From contig NZ_JAUSUB010000037.1 of NCBI RefSeq assembly GCF_030813235.1, forward strand, positions 1-44,917: a stretch of DNA of 44,917 nucleotides. Reading direction: 5' to 3'. A program made the translations under genes and the position numbers. The notes below the pieces were generated by a model that searched no databases, was not told where the DNA came from, and saw only the letters and a list, made by a program, of their open reading frames with translations. This document shows, piece after piece, positions 16,575 through 26,443 of this stretch; the stretch's first letter is position 1; every line of letters begins with the position of its first letter. The DNA comes from Cytobacillus purgationiresistens. GTDB lineage: Bacteria; Bacillota; Bacilli; Bacillales; Cytobacillaceae.

Positions 16575-19410
16575 AGTGCTCTTCATCTTCATTACGATCT
16601 GATCTCTTTTTGATTAGGCTGATGACATATGGAACGAATGCAAGTACTAGAATAATAACTAGCATTGTCATAATCGCTGGAATAAATAAAGAGTTGGGCC
16701 CATATTGAATGGACATATAAACTTTAGACATCGGATCTTCATAGTCGATATTCGGTACTGTTAACGCAAGCAGCGGACTGATGAAAAAGATGACTAGACC
16801 AACGCTTGCAAACCAGCCAACAAGACGGCCAACCGAGAATCCTACTGTAACAACTGCAGACGCTGCTGTTAAAAGGAGAATGGTGAAAATCGTCCATTCA
16901 ATTGCACTTTGCTCTCCTAATGGATATATATCCAAGCCATAGATACTAATCACTAACCCAACAACCAGGTTTAATAAGATGAACATGGCTCCTTTAACTA
17001 ATAATGCAGTATTGCTAAAGTAGTAGCTGAAATAGCCGATTAGCAGGCTGCTAATTAATACAATGACTAGCACTACAACTGGAGGCAGTTTTTTATCTTC
17101 CTGCTGAGCCGCTACCTGCCCATTTACTTGAAGCGGATTAGATAAATAATCATAGACATGACCATTTTTTTGACCATCCACAAATGTATTGCCTAATACG
17201 GAGAAAATATCATTGCGATACATTTCTGTCGTAGAAACATTTTCTGCCCATTTGTCATTCAGATGATCTGCGTCTTGCTGGACGCTCTGTACTTTCGTCT
17301 GTAATTCTTCAGTATAGGTCACAACATTATTATGATTTTCTCCCAAACTATTGATGGAATCATTCATTGTTTGCATCCCTTGACTGATGCTTTGCTGATT
17401 CGTCACGAGCATGGTGCCATTCGCACCCTCTCCTGCTTGAACAGGTGCTTCTCCTGCAAGCGAGTGCATTTTTTCCCTCACCAACCCAGCACTCTCACTA
17501 ATGGCATTCAGTTCATCGTTGATTGCATTTTGCTGAGATTCTACATTTTTATTATATTTATCGAAGAATGATGCATTCTCTTCTTGCAACGCTGTCATTT
17601 TACTTTCTGCCTCAGGCATTTCTAAGAGCAATTCATCCAGTATCGCCTGTTCTTCTTCCTTAATTCCGAGAATCGGATTTAGACTTGCTACAAATGCCTC
17701 TAAATTGGCATCAACATTTAAGCTGTTATTAAGAGCCGTTTCAAAATTTATCATCTTGGAATGATAGTTCATGATTAAGTCTGGCTGCTTGTTAAGTATC
17801 GGTTTGCCAAAAGCCGCTCTTAGCATTCGACTTTGATTAGGACCTAAAAGATTGGAGTTCAAGATTTGCGCTTCTTTCTTCTCAATCTCGGCCATGATTG
17901 GTTCAAAGCGATTATCAAATAAATCTTGATAGATTTTCTCATAATGCTCCTTTAAACCCAAAATTTCTTCTTGTTTCTCTTCTACTAGTCCTTGCAGGCT
18001 TGCAATTTCACTCTGTAATTGATTTACAACGCCTTGTAATGGATTGTCTTGATTTTGAATAATACCTAGGCTTGTCTCAACATCGCCAATTTCTCCTGAT
18101 AACTCTGCAAGTCTAGAAATTGCAGCAGATAGCTCTGCAATTTCTGGCTCATTAACTCCCCCAATATTATTACTAACATCACCGATTTCTTTAATAATTC
18201 CTAAAAGTTTTTCCCTTTCAGCTTTCAACGACAATCCTTGCCCTGGGTCTGTCCCTCCTTCTGCCGGAGGCTCATTGATTACTGGCGCGTTATTGGCAAA
18301 CACATCTCCAACGGGCTCTTCAGGCGGCTCAGGGTTTACGACTGCTAATTGATCTTTTAATTGAACAATATTTGAAACATATCCTCTTTGGGTTTCTCTA
18401 TCTGACTGTCTTCTGGAATCAATGAGCGCATCTCGCTGCTTAGCGACCTGTTCTATTCTTACGGCTGTTAATTCAGCCATCGATTGATTATTGTTGGCGA
18501 GCTGGGTGCCTAGCATGCTCATGCTCTTGGATAGCTCATCACTTTGCTCCCGCAAATAGGCTCTTAGCTCCATGTAGCGGGGGTTTTGTTGATTGATCGC
18601 GTCATTAACCGCTAACATGCTTTCGTCCTGCATCTTTTGCAGAAGCTGCTGCTGATTGTCCTGATATTCCTTATATTGCTCTACGTATTCTACAAATGAA
18701 TTTAAGCTTTGTTCGAATTGCTTTACATTTTCAGCACTGTTCTCGCCGAATTCCTCATTGGACTTCATGGCTGTCTGTACACCTTCAAGCATGTTCTTCT
18801 GCTGTTCGATTTCATTGGCAAGGCTTTGTGAGCTTGGTGAATAAAAGGCATACATCGTATTTTGGAAATCAATTTCTTTTTCTAAAATTCCGTCGAACTT
18901 GCTGCGAACGCCTTCTAGATCTTGCGAAACATAGCTCCAATAAAGAGTGGATACTTTGCCATTTACTTTTGCTGTGGCATTTTCAATTTCACGTAATACC
19001 TTCTCCCTATTAATGGCATTTAATTGGTCCTGTACCGTAAAGCCAAACTGCGCTTTAACCGGCTGCAGATCCTCATATGTCATAATGCTTTTTGAGAAGT
19101 CTGATGGGATATAGATGATCGCATCGAATTTTTTGTTTTTCAGACCATTAACCGCAGCACTGCGGCTTAATACAGTCCATTCATAGGATGACTCATCAGA
19201 TAGGATTGACGTTACTTCTTTTCCAAAGGCCAACTCTTTTTCTGACTTTTCAGCACCCGTATCTTCATTTACAACGGCAATATTTCTTGTCTCGCTCGAT
19301 CTGACAAGTAATGGATTATCACCAATTGAACTGAAGAAAAGTGTGGGCGTTCCCAAAACTAATATCATGACCACAATCATCTTAATAATATATTTCGTTT
19401 TTTCCGTCAT
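16561..19410 (-). CDS. esaA: Type VII secretion protein EsaA (YueB)
   Basis: A 949-residue membrane protein, shown by the N-terminal TM (about 9-27), the YhgE/Pip-type motif RNIAVVNEDTGA, a long extracytoplasmic region rich in coiled coil (about 150-770), and five C-terminal TM segments (about 776-798, 806-824, 840-860, 862-885, 908-933). EsaA is a core T7SS component exposed at the surface. Its B. subtilis counterpart YueB is also the phage SPP1 receptor. A Pro/Gly-rich insert lies near residues 365-390. It overlaps essC by 4 nt and essA by 14 nt or more, as part of one operon. Confidence 0.93.
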   Translation of the reverse strand: MTEKTKYIIKMIVVMILVLGTPTLFFSSIGDNPLLVRSSETRNIAVVNEDTGAEKSEKELAFGKEVTSILSDESSYEWTVLSRSAAVNGLKNKKFDAIIYIPSDFSKSIMTYEDLQPVKAQFGFTVQDQLNAINREKVLREIENATAKVNGKVSTLYWSYVSQDLEGVRSKFDGILEKEIDFQNTMYAFYSPSSQSLANEIEQQKNMLEGVQTAMKSNEEFGENSAENVKQFEQSLNSFVEYVEQYKEYQDNQQQLLQKMQDESMLAVNDAINQQNPRYMELRAYLREQSDELSKSMSMLGTQLANNNQSMAELTAVRIEQVAKQRDALIDSRRQSDRETQRGYVSNIVQLKDQLAVVNPEPPEEPVGDVFANNAPVINEPPAEGGTDPGQGLSLKAEREKLLGIIKEIGDVSNNIGGVNEPEIAELSAAISRLAELSGEIGDVETSLGIIQNQDNPLQGVVNQLQSEIASLQGLVEEKQEEILGLKEHYEKIYQDLFDNRFEPIMAEIEKKEAQILNSNLLGPNQSRMLRAAFGKPILNKQPDLIMNYHSKMINFETALNNSLNVDANLEAFVASLNPILGIKEEEQAILDELLLEMPEAESKMTALQEENASFFDKYNKNVESQQNAINDELNAISESAGLVREKMHSLAGEAPVQAGEGANGTMLVTNQQSISQGMQTMNDSINSLGENHNNVVTYTEELQTKVQSVQQDADHLNDKWAENVSTTEMYRNDIFSVLGNTFVDGQKNGHVYDYLSNPLQVNGQVAAQQEDKKLPPVVVLVIVLISSLLIGYFSYYFSNTALLVKGAMFILLNLVVGLVISIYGLDIYPLGEQSAIEWTIFTILLLTAASAVVTVGFSVGRLVGWFASVGLVIFFISPLLALTVPNIDYEDPMSKVYMSIQYGPNSLFIPAIMTMLVIILVLAFVPYVISLIKKRSDRNEDEEHYEAS

Positions 19411-22400
19411 GAAAAAATCTTCCTTTCACTTGTACATAGCGGAATTTTTATTTTAATTTCTTTTCCATTCGTCACATAATAGCCGAAGCCTGGATTGATC
19501 TCAGCTTCTTTTCTGTCATATGGCAATGTAAATAAGGTTTGGTCGGATTTCTTCATTAATAATAGAGCTTGACGAATTTGTTTGATCTCTGTTGTTAAAG
19601 AGTCGTACCCTTTCGACAGATCATTGCTGCTTCCAGCAGCGATGACATTGAATCCTAGATGACTGTAGTTTCTCATGAGTTTAGCCATTCTTTCTTGCAA
19701 TTGACTATCCAGCGCCTGAGAGAATCTTGCATAACCATCAATCACGAGCATAATTGGGTCAAATCGGAGAGATATCTTCCCTTGTTGAATACCTTCCATA
19801 TACTCGGCTTCACGCATGCTTAATCTTTCTTCAGCTTGGGTGATCCACTCTGTGATTTGTTCCTTCGTCTCAATATAGGAGATTCCCTCAACATCAGCAT
19901 AGCTTGATAACCCCCTATCAAAGGAATCAAATAGACCGACCGTATCTATACCTCGTTCGAGGACTGTATTTAATAGAACCTTTAATACATTTGTTTTTCC
20001 TTTTTGTCCTTGTCCCATGACAATACAATGCTTGCTGTTTTCCATATTAATATCAACCGGCTTAACAAATTCTTCGTCCAAACCAATTGGTATGCGCCAA
20101 TCATCTTGTCTTGCATCGATGAATTGGGTGAAATTCAATGTCGTTAAGTCTGTTGGAAGCATAGGGATTGGTTCAGGACATTGATATCCTTCATATCTTT
20201 CCTTGATTGATCGAATATTTTCCTTCACTGAATCCAATACCTCCAGATCATTCCTTCCTTCCGATGGCAGAAATACCTGGGAGAAATAAGCTTCATCTCT
20301 TTTGATAATCGCTCTTCCAGGGACTGGCTCCGGGCTGAATTCCGTTCTTCCTAAAATGGAAAAGGCTTCACTATGATCAAGTAAATAGTGAACGACTTTC
20401 ATCTTTAAATTATTCATCAATGCTTGGCGAATCGAAGTCACCCTCGTAGCAGTCAGAATCATATAAATGCCCAAAGATTGCCCATCGCGGATAAACTGAT
20501 TGATGAATGGCTCAATATCCTGCATTTCCTCTTTAATAAAGTCATAGTTTTCGACTGCGATAAATATGATTGGCAGCTTTTGTTCGCTTATGCTGTTAAA
20601 CAGCTTAATGCTGCTGACTTCATATTCCTGCAATAGCTGCTTTCTTCTAGAAATCTCATCTTTTAGGATTCTCATAAACTTCTCTATTTTTCGTTCATCA
20701 TCCATTGAGAAGAAATCCGCTGTATGTGGGAGCTGCCTTAACGGAAGCAAGGTTCCATTACCGAAATCCATTAAGTAATAATGAACTTCCTCAGGACTAT
20801 ACCGCTCTGCCATACTTAATAGAAGCGTCATGACTGTATAGGACTTCCCATAGCCAGAAGAGCCGAAGATGCCAATGTTTCCACCCTCTATCACATTATA
20901 GTGATGCGGCTTTTGACTTTGTTTTTCCGGTTCGTCAATTAAAGCAAAGCTGATTTCATCCTTCTCTATTGAGATATAATCTTTTCTGGACAAACGCTCT
21001 CCTAAAGGAGGCAGCCACGGACTGTTGAGTTTATTAATCGCCAGTTCCTTTTGCAATGTTTCAATTCTTCCAACCACTGCTTCAATTTCTGTTATGCTAT
21101 CCTTTTTCTTGCTATCATTCGCAGTCACATCTGATAAAGGAATCAATCCAAGATCCGTAACAAAAGCGACCTCATCCTCCGCTTCTGAATGATCCTCCAA
21201 ATATGGCGCACCGCTCCAGGCAGATTGGAAAAGTTCATATACTTCATTATTGCCGACCTGCAAATATCCCCGCCCTGTTACTGTAATTGAGGCAGCATCA
21301 GCATTTTTCAATATTTCCTTACTATCATTTGCATCCTGAACCTTCAATGCGACTTTAAAGCGGGCATTACTCCAGATCTGCTCATCAATGACTCCGCCAG
21401 GCTTTTGTGTAGCTAGAATAAGATGCACACCCAAGCTCCTCCCGATACGGGCAGCACTTACAAGCTCTCTGATAAATTCTGGTTCTTCACTTTTCAATTC
21501 AGCAAACTCATCTGATATAAGGAATAAATGCGGAAGCGGCTCCTCCGCCATCTTGCGCTTATATAATCCAGTGTAGTCATTAATATGATTCACCTTGTAC
21601 TGGTCAAACAGGCGCTGGCGTCTTTTAAGCTCACTTCTTATCGATGCTAATGCTCTAGCGCTAAAGTTCTTACTGCCTTCTATATTTGTAATCGTCCCTA
21701 AAAGATGCGGCATGTTTTTAAAAGGCTGTGCCATGCCTCCCCCCTTATAATCAATTAGCAAAAATGCGACTTCATGGGGGTGGAAGTGAACAGCAAGTGA
21801 TAATATGTAAGATTGAAGAAATTCGCTTTTCCCCGATCCTGTCGTACCGGCTAAAAGACCATGCGGCCCATGCGCCTTCTCATGAAGGTTTAAATAGACA
21901 TAGTCCTCTTTACCTTTTAATCCAATTGGCACCGCCAGTGACTTTGCTGATTCTTTTGTAAGCCAATACTCAGCAATAGGCAGCTTCTCTACTTCCTTCA
22001 CATTCATCATTTCTAAGAAGGACACGCTTTGTGGAATAGAGTTTGTCATACCAATCTGGTGATCCAGTGTTCTTAACATTCTGGCGTAGGGCTCATTGCT
22101 ATCTTTTTGATGTGCATCCAGTATAAAGGGAATACTGACCGCTTTTTTCTTTTGAATAAGAATGTCGCCTTCATAATCATTAATGTATCTCACAAGGGTA
22201 TGGATATTATCTGTCAGGTTTTCTTTTGACTCTGCTGCAAAAATAACGGAAATCCCTAAATCAGCATGCTTCCCTTCTAAATACTCTAAAATGACATGAT
22301 CAGAGATTAACTGCTGGTTCGTAATAATGAAAACAATATGAGGGGAGAATTTAAGCTGTTCCTTGTCCTCCTCCAGATCACGTTCACGAATCAATTCATA

Positions 22401-23882
22401 GATCGATGATAAGAGTTGATCACGCGTTTGATCATTATATATAAGACCTCTTGCATGCAGGTGCGGCAGTTTAAAGTGCGGCAGCCATTTGACCCATTCC
22501 CAATCACGATATTCTTTTTCATCAAAAATAAAGACGAATCTCAAATCATGATAGCTATGGAAAAATGAAAGCTGTCCAATCATTTGATGAATTTCACTTT
22601 TCACAACCCGTTCTTTACCAATTAATCCGATTGATCCTTCTGATAAGTTTGCAACGACTGGCACACGGTCAATTTCTTTATATACTTTTTCCAGTAATTG
22701 TGATTGTTCGACCAGGTCATCCATCTCTCTATTCGCCATATCACTCGAATTCAAAGCAATTTCATAGCTTGACGGAACCGTTCCAATACCCAATCTGAAT
22801 TGGAGAAAATCATCGCTTTCAAGGGTGCGTTCCCATATTCTGTCTGAAACCTCATTCGTGAAATACTTCATTCTTTCAAAGGATGGAAAATGGAAGTTTA
22901 ATACATGTCTTTGTTTTTCAGCAAGCTCTTGCAGTTCCTTGCGCTTATTTTCCAAGTAAAGCGTATAAACCTTATATCTCTTTTCTTTTTTTCGCTTTTG
23001 ATTGCTTCTATCTTTAAAATACTGAACAGAAGATGTCACAAGTGTCGTCATAAACATGACCATTGTGATAATAATGAAAATGCCTCTTGGCTGAATCAGC
23101 GCGACCACACCCATGACAATTAACATGACTAGCGGAGGCATGATAATTAACCATAAGCCTCTGTTCGAAACATCCGCCTCTTGTGATGGAAAGGACAAGG
23201 AGACTTTTTCCTCAGGGAGGTCATAGATCATTCTAGGTGTCCGTCGATAGGACGGATATTTCTTTCTCATTACTGATTGAGGAACCGCCATTACTGGAAG
23301 ATTGATTACACATTCCTCCATACTGATTACTTCAATGACATCATCCTCAATGAACCGAATCATCATAAATGGGATAAACAGCCATTCACCTATCTTTACA
23401 TGGTTATTCCCTGACTTTCTTTCGCCATTAATATATAGGTCCTGTTTATTAGAGTCTATTAGCCATTCGCCTGTTTCCTTATAGAGAGAAAATGATTGTT
23501 TCTCATATAGATCTGTGATAGCTGCTTTCCAAATATGAGCGGTTTGGTCAACAGCAGAAATCCTCACTTCCTGCTGATTTCCAACATAGTAAGTTTCTCT
23601 GCTAAGCTCTGAAGAAGTCAGCAGTATTTTTAACGTTTCATTTTGTTGTTTGAGTTCGAGTACCTCACCTTTTACAGCCTGACTAATGATCCGCCCATCT
23701 TCTGTGGAAATGACAAAACCATGCTCCACTTCTGTAATGGTTAGAGGACCCTCAGCAAAGGGGAAATTCCGTATAGTCACGGTATGTTTCACATCATTCC
23801 CTATTATCAGGCTATCTGACTGGATAGTACTCATATCAATATGCTGATAATATTCATCATAAAATATCCAAAGCATATTCAT
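19407..23882 (-). CDS. essC: Type VII secretion ATPase EssC (YukBA)
   Basis: The 1491-residue motor of the T7SS. The N-terminus has two FHA-like modules (about 1-190), followed by two TM segments (about 243-283) and three FtsK/SpoIIIE-type ATPase domains. Domain 1 has Walker A GTTGSGKSE (679-687) and Walker B LFLISDEFAEL (Asp791/Glu792). Domain 2 has GSSGYGKSY (1007-1015) but a weak Walker B (FIAVENYDF). Domain 3 has GQGQKGKTN (1290-1298) and LVIDGYARF. Domain 1 thus looks fully competent and the others partly degenerate, as is usual in EssC. It is a single gene, not split as in some genomes. Start ATG 23882 follows AGGAGGTGA. Confidence 0.96.
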   Translation of the reverse strand: MNMLWIFYDEYYQHIDMSTIQSDSLIIGNDVKHTVTIRNFPFAEGPLTITEVEHGFVISTEDGRIISQAVKGEVLELKQQNETLKILLTSSELSRETYYVGNQQEVRISAVDQTAHIWKAAITDLYEKQSFSLYKETGEWLIDSNKQDLYINGERKSGNNHVKIGEWLFIPFMMIRFIEDDVIEVISMEECVINLPVMAVPQSVMRKKYPSYRRTPRMIYDLPEEKVSLSFPSQEADVSNRGLWLIIMPPLVMLIVMGVVALIQPRGIFIIITMVMFMTTLVTSSVQYFKDRSNQKRKKEKRYKVYTLYLENKRKELQELAEKQRHVLNFHFPSFERMKYFTNEVSDRIWERTLESDDFLQFRLGIGTVPSSYEIALNSSDMANREMDDLVEQSQLLEKVYKEIDRVPVVANLSEGSIGLIGKERVVKSEIHQMIGQLSFFHSYHDLRFVFIFDEKEYRDWEWVKWLPHFKLPHLHARGLIYNDQTRDQLLSSIYELIRERDLEEDKEQLKFSPHIVFIITNQQLISDHVILEYLEGKHADLGISVIFAAESKENLTDNIHTLVRYINDYEGDILIQKKKAVSIPFILDAHQKDSNEPYARMLRTLDHQIGMTNSIPQSVSFLEMMNVKEVEKLPIAEYWLTKESAKSLAVPIGLKGKEDYVYLNLHEKAHGPHGLLAGTTGSGKSEFLQSYILSLAVHFHPHEVAFLLIDYKGGGMAQPFKNMPHLLGTITNIEGSKNFSARALASIRSELKRRQRLFDQYKVNHINDYTGLYKRKMAEEPLPHLFLISDEFAELKSEEPEFIRELVSAARIGRSLGVHLILATQKPGGVIDEQIWSNARFKVALKVQDANDSKEILKNADAASITVTGRGYLQVGNNEVYELFQSAWSGAPYLEDHSEAEDEVAFVTDLGLIPLSDVTANDSKKKDSITEIEAVVGRIETLQKELAINKLNSPWLPPLGERLSRKDYISIEKDEISFALIDEPEKQSQKPHHYNVIEGGNIGIFGSSGYGKSYTVMTLLLSMAERYSPEEVHYYLMDFGNGTLLPLRQLPHTADFFSMDDERKIEKFMRILKDEISRRKQLLQEYEVSSIKLFNSISEQKLPIIFIAVENYDFIKEEMQDIEPFINQFIRDGQSLGIYMILTATRVTSIRQALMNNLKMKVVHYLLDHSEAFSILGRTEFSPEPVPGRAIIKRDEAYFSQVFLPSEGRNDLEVLDSVKENIRSIKERYEGYQCPEPIPMLPTDLTTLNFTQFIDARQDDWRIPIGLDEEFVKPVDINMENSKHCIVMGQGQKGKTNVLKVLLNTVLERGIDTVGLFDSFDRGLSSYADVEGISYIETKEQITEWITQAEERLSMREAEYMEGIQQGKISLRFDPIMLVIDGYARFSQALDSQLQERMAKLMRNYSHLGFNVIAAGSSNDLSKGYDSLTTEIKQIRQALLLMKKSDQTLFTLPYDRKEAEINPGFGYYVTNGKEIKIKIPLCTSERKIFS

Positions 23883-23908
23883 TTTATCACCTCCTGCTTA
23901 TATGTGAA

Positions 23909-25267
23909 TTAAGATTCTTTGTCGTCTTTGCCTTTGTTTTCATTTTCCTTGCTACCATTTTCTTTACTTTCATCTGCTGGTTTCTCTTCTTTGCCAGCTT
24001 CTTCTTTATTCTCTTCCGCTGGTTTTTCTGCTTCTGCTGGTTCTTCCAAAGGTTCCTCTACAGGGTTCCCTAAAACATCTTCAGACTCTTGACCTTTCAG
24101 CTCTTCTTCCAATGCTTTTATCTCTTCCTTATATTCATTTTTCTCAGATTTAATTTTGTCTAACTCCTGCTGCTTCTCTTCATCTTTCATATCTCTATCT
24201 GCTTTCACTGCTTCTTCATAATGAATCAAGGCATACATGATGAGATCTAAGTCCTCTAGTTCACGGGCCATTTTAAGTGCTTCTTCAGGTTCACCTCGTC
24301 CAATATAAATCCAATAATGAAAATAACGTTGATCAGACTGCAATGTAATCGTGTTGGAAATATTATCTTTCTGAGATTCACTCAGTGATTCATTGACTAA
24401 ATAGGAGAGCGCCAATTGATATTGGATCACTTTTGGCATATCCTTTACCTTGTAATTTGATAGGCTGGTAACTACCCCACTATATTCGCTCTTCAAGAAA
24501 TGCTCTTGACTGCTTACAAATGCTGCTTGCTTTGGCTGAGTGATAATCAATGAATATAATGAATAAATGAGTAATGGAACTAAAAGTATGTTCAGTCCGC
24601 CAATGGAATAACGCTGCCACTTCCATTGTTTCTTCGTTACCTTTGTAAATTGTTTTTCACTTCGTTCAATCTCTTTTAACTGTTTTTGAATTTTCGAAAG
24701 CAGCTCATGCTCATTTTCGGATTGCAGGATTTCTTCTGTCGCTTTTGATAAATCAATCGTTTGATTGAATTGTAAATATTGCTCAAATGAGTATTTATCA
24801 TCTACAGACGCGGCAACTACAGCCTTGATTTCCTGCCATAATCTTTCCGGCTCCTTTTCATAAGGAGGCAGACTCTCCTTGACACCATAATGCAGAAGAT
24901 GAGGCGTCATACTTTCATCAATGAGGATATTATCAGGGCATACAACCAAATGCAGCCGTGGAAAGGGATGATTAATTATTTTCTTCAATAACTGAGAGGC
25001 AAACATGTACCTGCTTCTCATATCAAGAGTTTTCAATTGGGAAAAGGTTTTAAAGTATGAAGGTTTGTGAAATTTGAGGATTAATTCGTCCTCTGTGAAG
25101 ATTGTCTCTTTTTCAATGAATGAGCCTACATCATTCAGCATGCCAATTTCGGCTTCTTCATCTAGTTTGATTTTTTCTCTCTGGAACGCAAAGCTGATTG
25201 TACCCTCTTCCAAACTATATTTCGCTTCAAGTTGTTTCTCTATATACGATTGCTTCTCTTGTGACAT
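23909..25267 (-). CDS. essB: Type VII secretion protein EssB (YukC)
   Basis: A 452-residue bitopic membrane protein. The cytosolic N-terminal part (about 1-200) matches the EssB pseudokinase fold region (LHLVVCPDNILID, MTPHLLHYGVKESLPPY). One TM spans about 222-243 (GLNILLVPLLIYSLYSLI). An extracytoplasmic helical domain follows, then an unusually long Glu/Lys-rich tail (about 360-452). EssB is a core scaffold of the Firmicutes T7SS. AAGGGAG precedes ATG 25267. It lies between esaB (12-nt gap) and essC (26-nt gap). The tail resembles a low-complexity wall-spanning or charged extension. Confidence 0.93.
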   Translation of the reverse strand: MSQEKQSYIEKQLEAKYSLEEGTISFAFQREKIKLDEEAEIGMLNDVGSFIEKETIFTEDELILKFHKPSYFKTFSQLKTLDMRSRYMFASQLLKKIINHPFPRLHLVVCPDNILIDESMTPHLLHYGVKESLPPYEKEPERLWQEIKAVVAASVDDKYSFEQYLQFNQTIDLSKATEEILQSENEHELLSKIQKQLKEIERSEKQFTKVTKKQWKWQRYSIGGLNILLVPLLIYSLYSLIITQPKQAAFVSSQEHFLKSEYSGVVTSLSNYKVKDMPKVIQYQLALSYLVNESLSESQKDNISNTITLQSDQRYFHYWIYIGRGEPEEALKMARELEDLDLIMYALIHYEEAVKADRDMKDEEKQQELDKIKSEKNEYKEEIKALEEELKGQESEDVLGNPVEEPLEEPAEAEKPAEENKEEAGKEEKPADESKENGSKENENKGKDDKES

Positions 25268-25279
25268 GTCATTACTCCC

Positions 25280-25519
25280 TTATAAAATTTCGAGACGATC
25301 TCCTGTCGTTATCCCACAATCTACAAGCTTCTCATTTCCTGATAGTACAATTTTCTTATTACACACTCGAACCCAATAGCCTTCTCTTGGCAAATTTGAA
25401 ATCGAGCGAGCCTGCCAGACGATATCAATCAAAGTCTTCACAGAATGATAATTTGATAGACGAATGTCAAAAGATTCATTGCTGTAATTTTTCAAATCAA
25501 CTGTAACCTCAATATACAT
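25280..25519 (-). CDS. esaB: Ubiquitin-like T7SS protein EsaB (YukD)
   Basis: 79 residues from ATG 25519, exactly the length of B. subtilis YukD; an in-frame GTG at 25528 lies inside the ribosome site GAGGTGATC and is not the start. The sequence MYIEVTVDLKNYSNESFDIRL ... DCGITTGDRLEIL matches the YukD ubiquitin-like fold. It is cytosolic and needed for or regulating T7 secretion. It is separated from esxA by a strong hairpin, so it is likely transcribed at a lower level than esxA. Confidence 0.95.
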   Translation of the reverse strand: MYIEVTVDLKNYSNESFDIRLSNYHSVKTLIDIVWQARSISNLPREGYWVRVCNKKIVLSGNEKLVDCGITTGDRLEIL

Positions 25520-25588
25520 AAAGATCACCTCTCTATACTTGGCTGATATGTTCTATGTAGTTAATTTTCAATGTTTAAATTGCAAATA

Positions 25589-25622
25589 AAGAGCGCCTTC
25601 ATCTGTTTAGACTGGCGCTCTT
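25589..25622 (-). terminator. Intercistronic attenuator between esxA and esaB
   Basis: Minus-strand AAGAGCGCC pairs with GGCGCTCTT around a 16-nt loop, followed by TATTTGCAATTT. It lies 24 nt past the esxA stop and about 70 nt before esaB. It probably ends most transcripts so that the abundant substrate EsxA is made in excess over the membrane machine. Confidence 0.8.
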
Positions 25623-25646
25623 CTTACTTCATATGACTAGATGAAG

Positions 25647-25940
25647 TTAACCACGAATTTGGCTAGCGATTTGGCTGTCGGCATCTGCAAGTGCATGTGA
25701 AGTATTTTTAAGCTGAACAGAAACTTCAGTAAGAAGACGTTGCATATCAACAATAGAAGGTCTTAATGAAACGTATTGGTCAGCGAACGCTCTGCTAGAT
25801 TCCCCTTCCCACATACTTTGCAATTCTTCAATCATTTTGTCTAGTCGAGAAAGCTGATCCTCAACTTGAGAACTTTCATTGTTATAACGGGCAGACATAC
25901 CTTCTAATTCAGCTGGTGTAACTCTAATAATTCCTGACAT
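25647..25940 (-). CDS. esxA: WXG100 secretion substrate EsxA (YukE)
   Basis: 97 residues from ATG 25940 (AAAGGAGATG upstream), the same length as B. subtilis YukE. Starts MSGIIRVTPAELEGMSARY. The WXG turn is present as W-E-G in MWEGESSRAFADQY, the common variant. C-terminus SQIASQIRG. It forms helical hairpin dimers that are exported by EssC. First gene of the core operon, with its own strong promoter. Confidence 0.97.
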   Translation of the reverse strand: MSGIIRVTPAELEGMSARYNNESSQVEDQLSRLDKMIEELQSMWEGESSRAFADQYVSLRPSIVDMQRLLTEVSVQLKNTSHALADADSQIASQIRG

Positions 25941-25973
25941 ATAAAAACATCTCCTTTTCATAAAGTTAATTTA

Positions 25974-26002
25974 ATTGTAAAAATACACATTCCTAAGGTC
26001 AA
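25974..26002 (-). promoter_or_regulatory. Sigma-A promoter of esxA operon
   Basis: Minus-strand -35 TTGACC (25997-26002), 17-nt spacer, -10 TACAAT (25974-25979). The transcript would have an approximately 27-nt leader. Confidence 0.78.
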
Positions 26003-26096
26003 TCAATATATTGAAAAAAATAGAAAAACAGTAAAATATAACTATTTAATAAGTATAATTAATCATTCGATTTTGGTAAATGGTTCTATTTAACCA

Positions 26097-26429
26097 CTAT
26101 TTTTTCAGAGGAATATCAGCTTCCTCATAATAAACAGTTAAAGGCTGGGTGTTTATATCGTTTATCTGATAATGGTATCTGCTAGCCATTGTATCCATCA
26201 AAGTGGTTTGGCTATTTATTGTGGATTCTTGGTTATGATGCTGTGCTAAAAGTGAATTGATCGTTTCTTCTATTAACCTTCCAGAACTTGCTTCGAGCTC
26301 TTTTTTAATACCAGAAAGCATGTCATGACTGATACTTCCAATCTTATCTAATTCATTTTTAAGCAATGTCGATTTATTGTGTAAATCAACATACGGGAAA
26401 AAACGATGCGATTTAGTAAGTTGACCCAT
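26097..26429 (-). CDS. Small helical protein, candidate partner of the lipase-like effector
   Basis: 110 residues, predicted almost wholly helical (LKNELDKIGSISHDMLSGIKKELEASSGRLIEETINSLL), without a signal peptide or TM. It has AAAGGAGGG in front of ATG 26429 and follows the lipase-like gene after 14 nt, so they are co-transcribed. No WXG turn is seen. In the staphylococcal TslA system, two small helical proteins bind the C-terminal targeting domain of the lipase; by position and size this could be an equivalent. I do not recognise the family by sequence, and the role is inference from context. Confidence 0.6.
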   Translation of the reverse strand: MGQLTKSHRFFPYVDLHNKSTLLKNELDKIGSISHDMLSGIKKELEASSGRLIEETINSLLAQHHNQESTINSQTTLMDTMASRYHYQINDINTQPLTVYYEEADIPLKK

Positions 26430-26443
26430 AGCACCCTCCTTTG

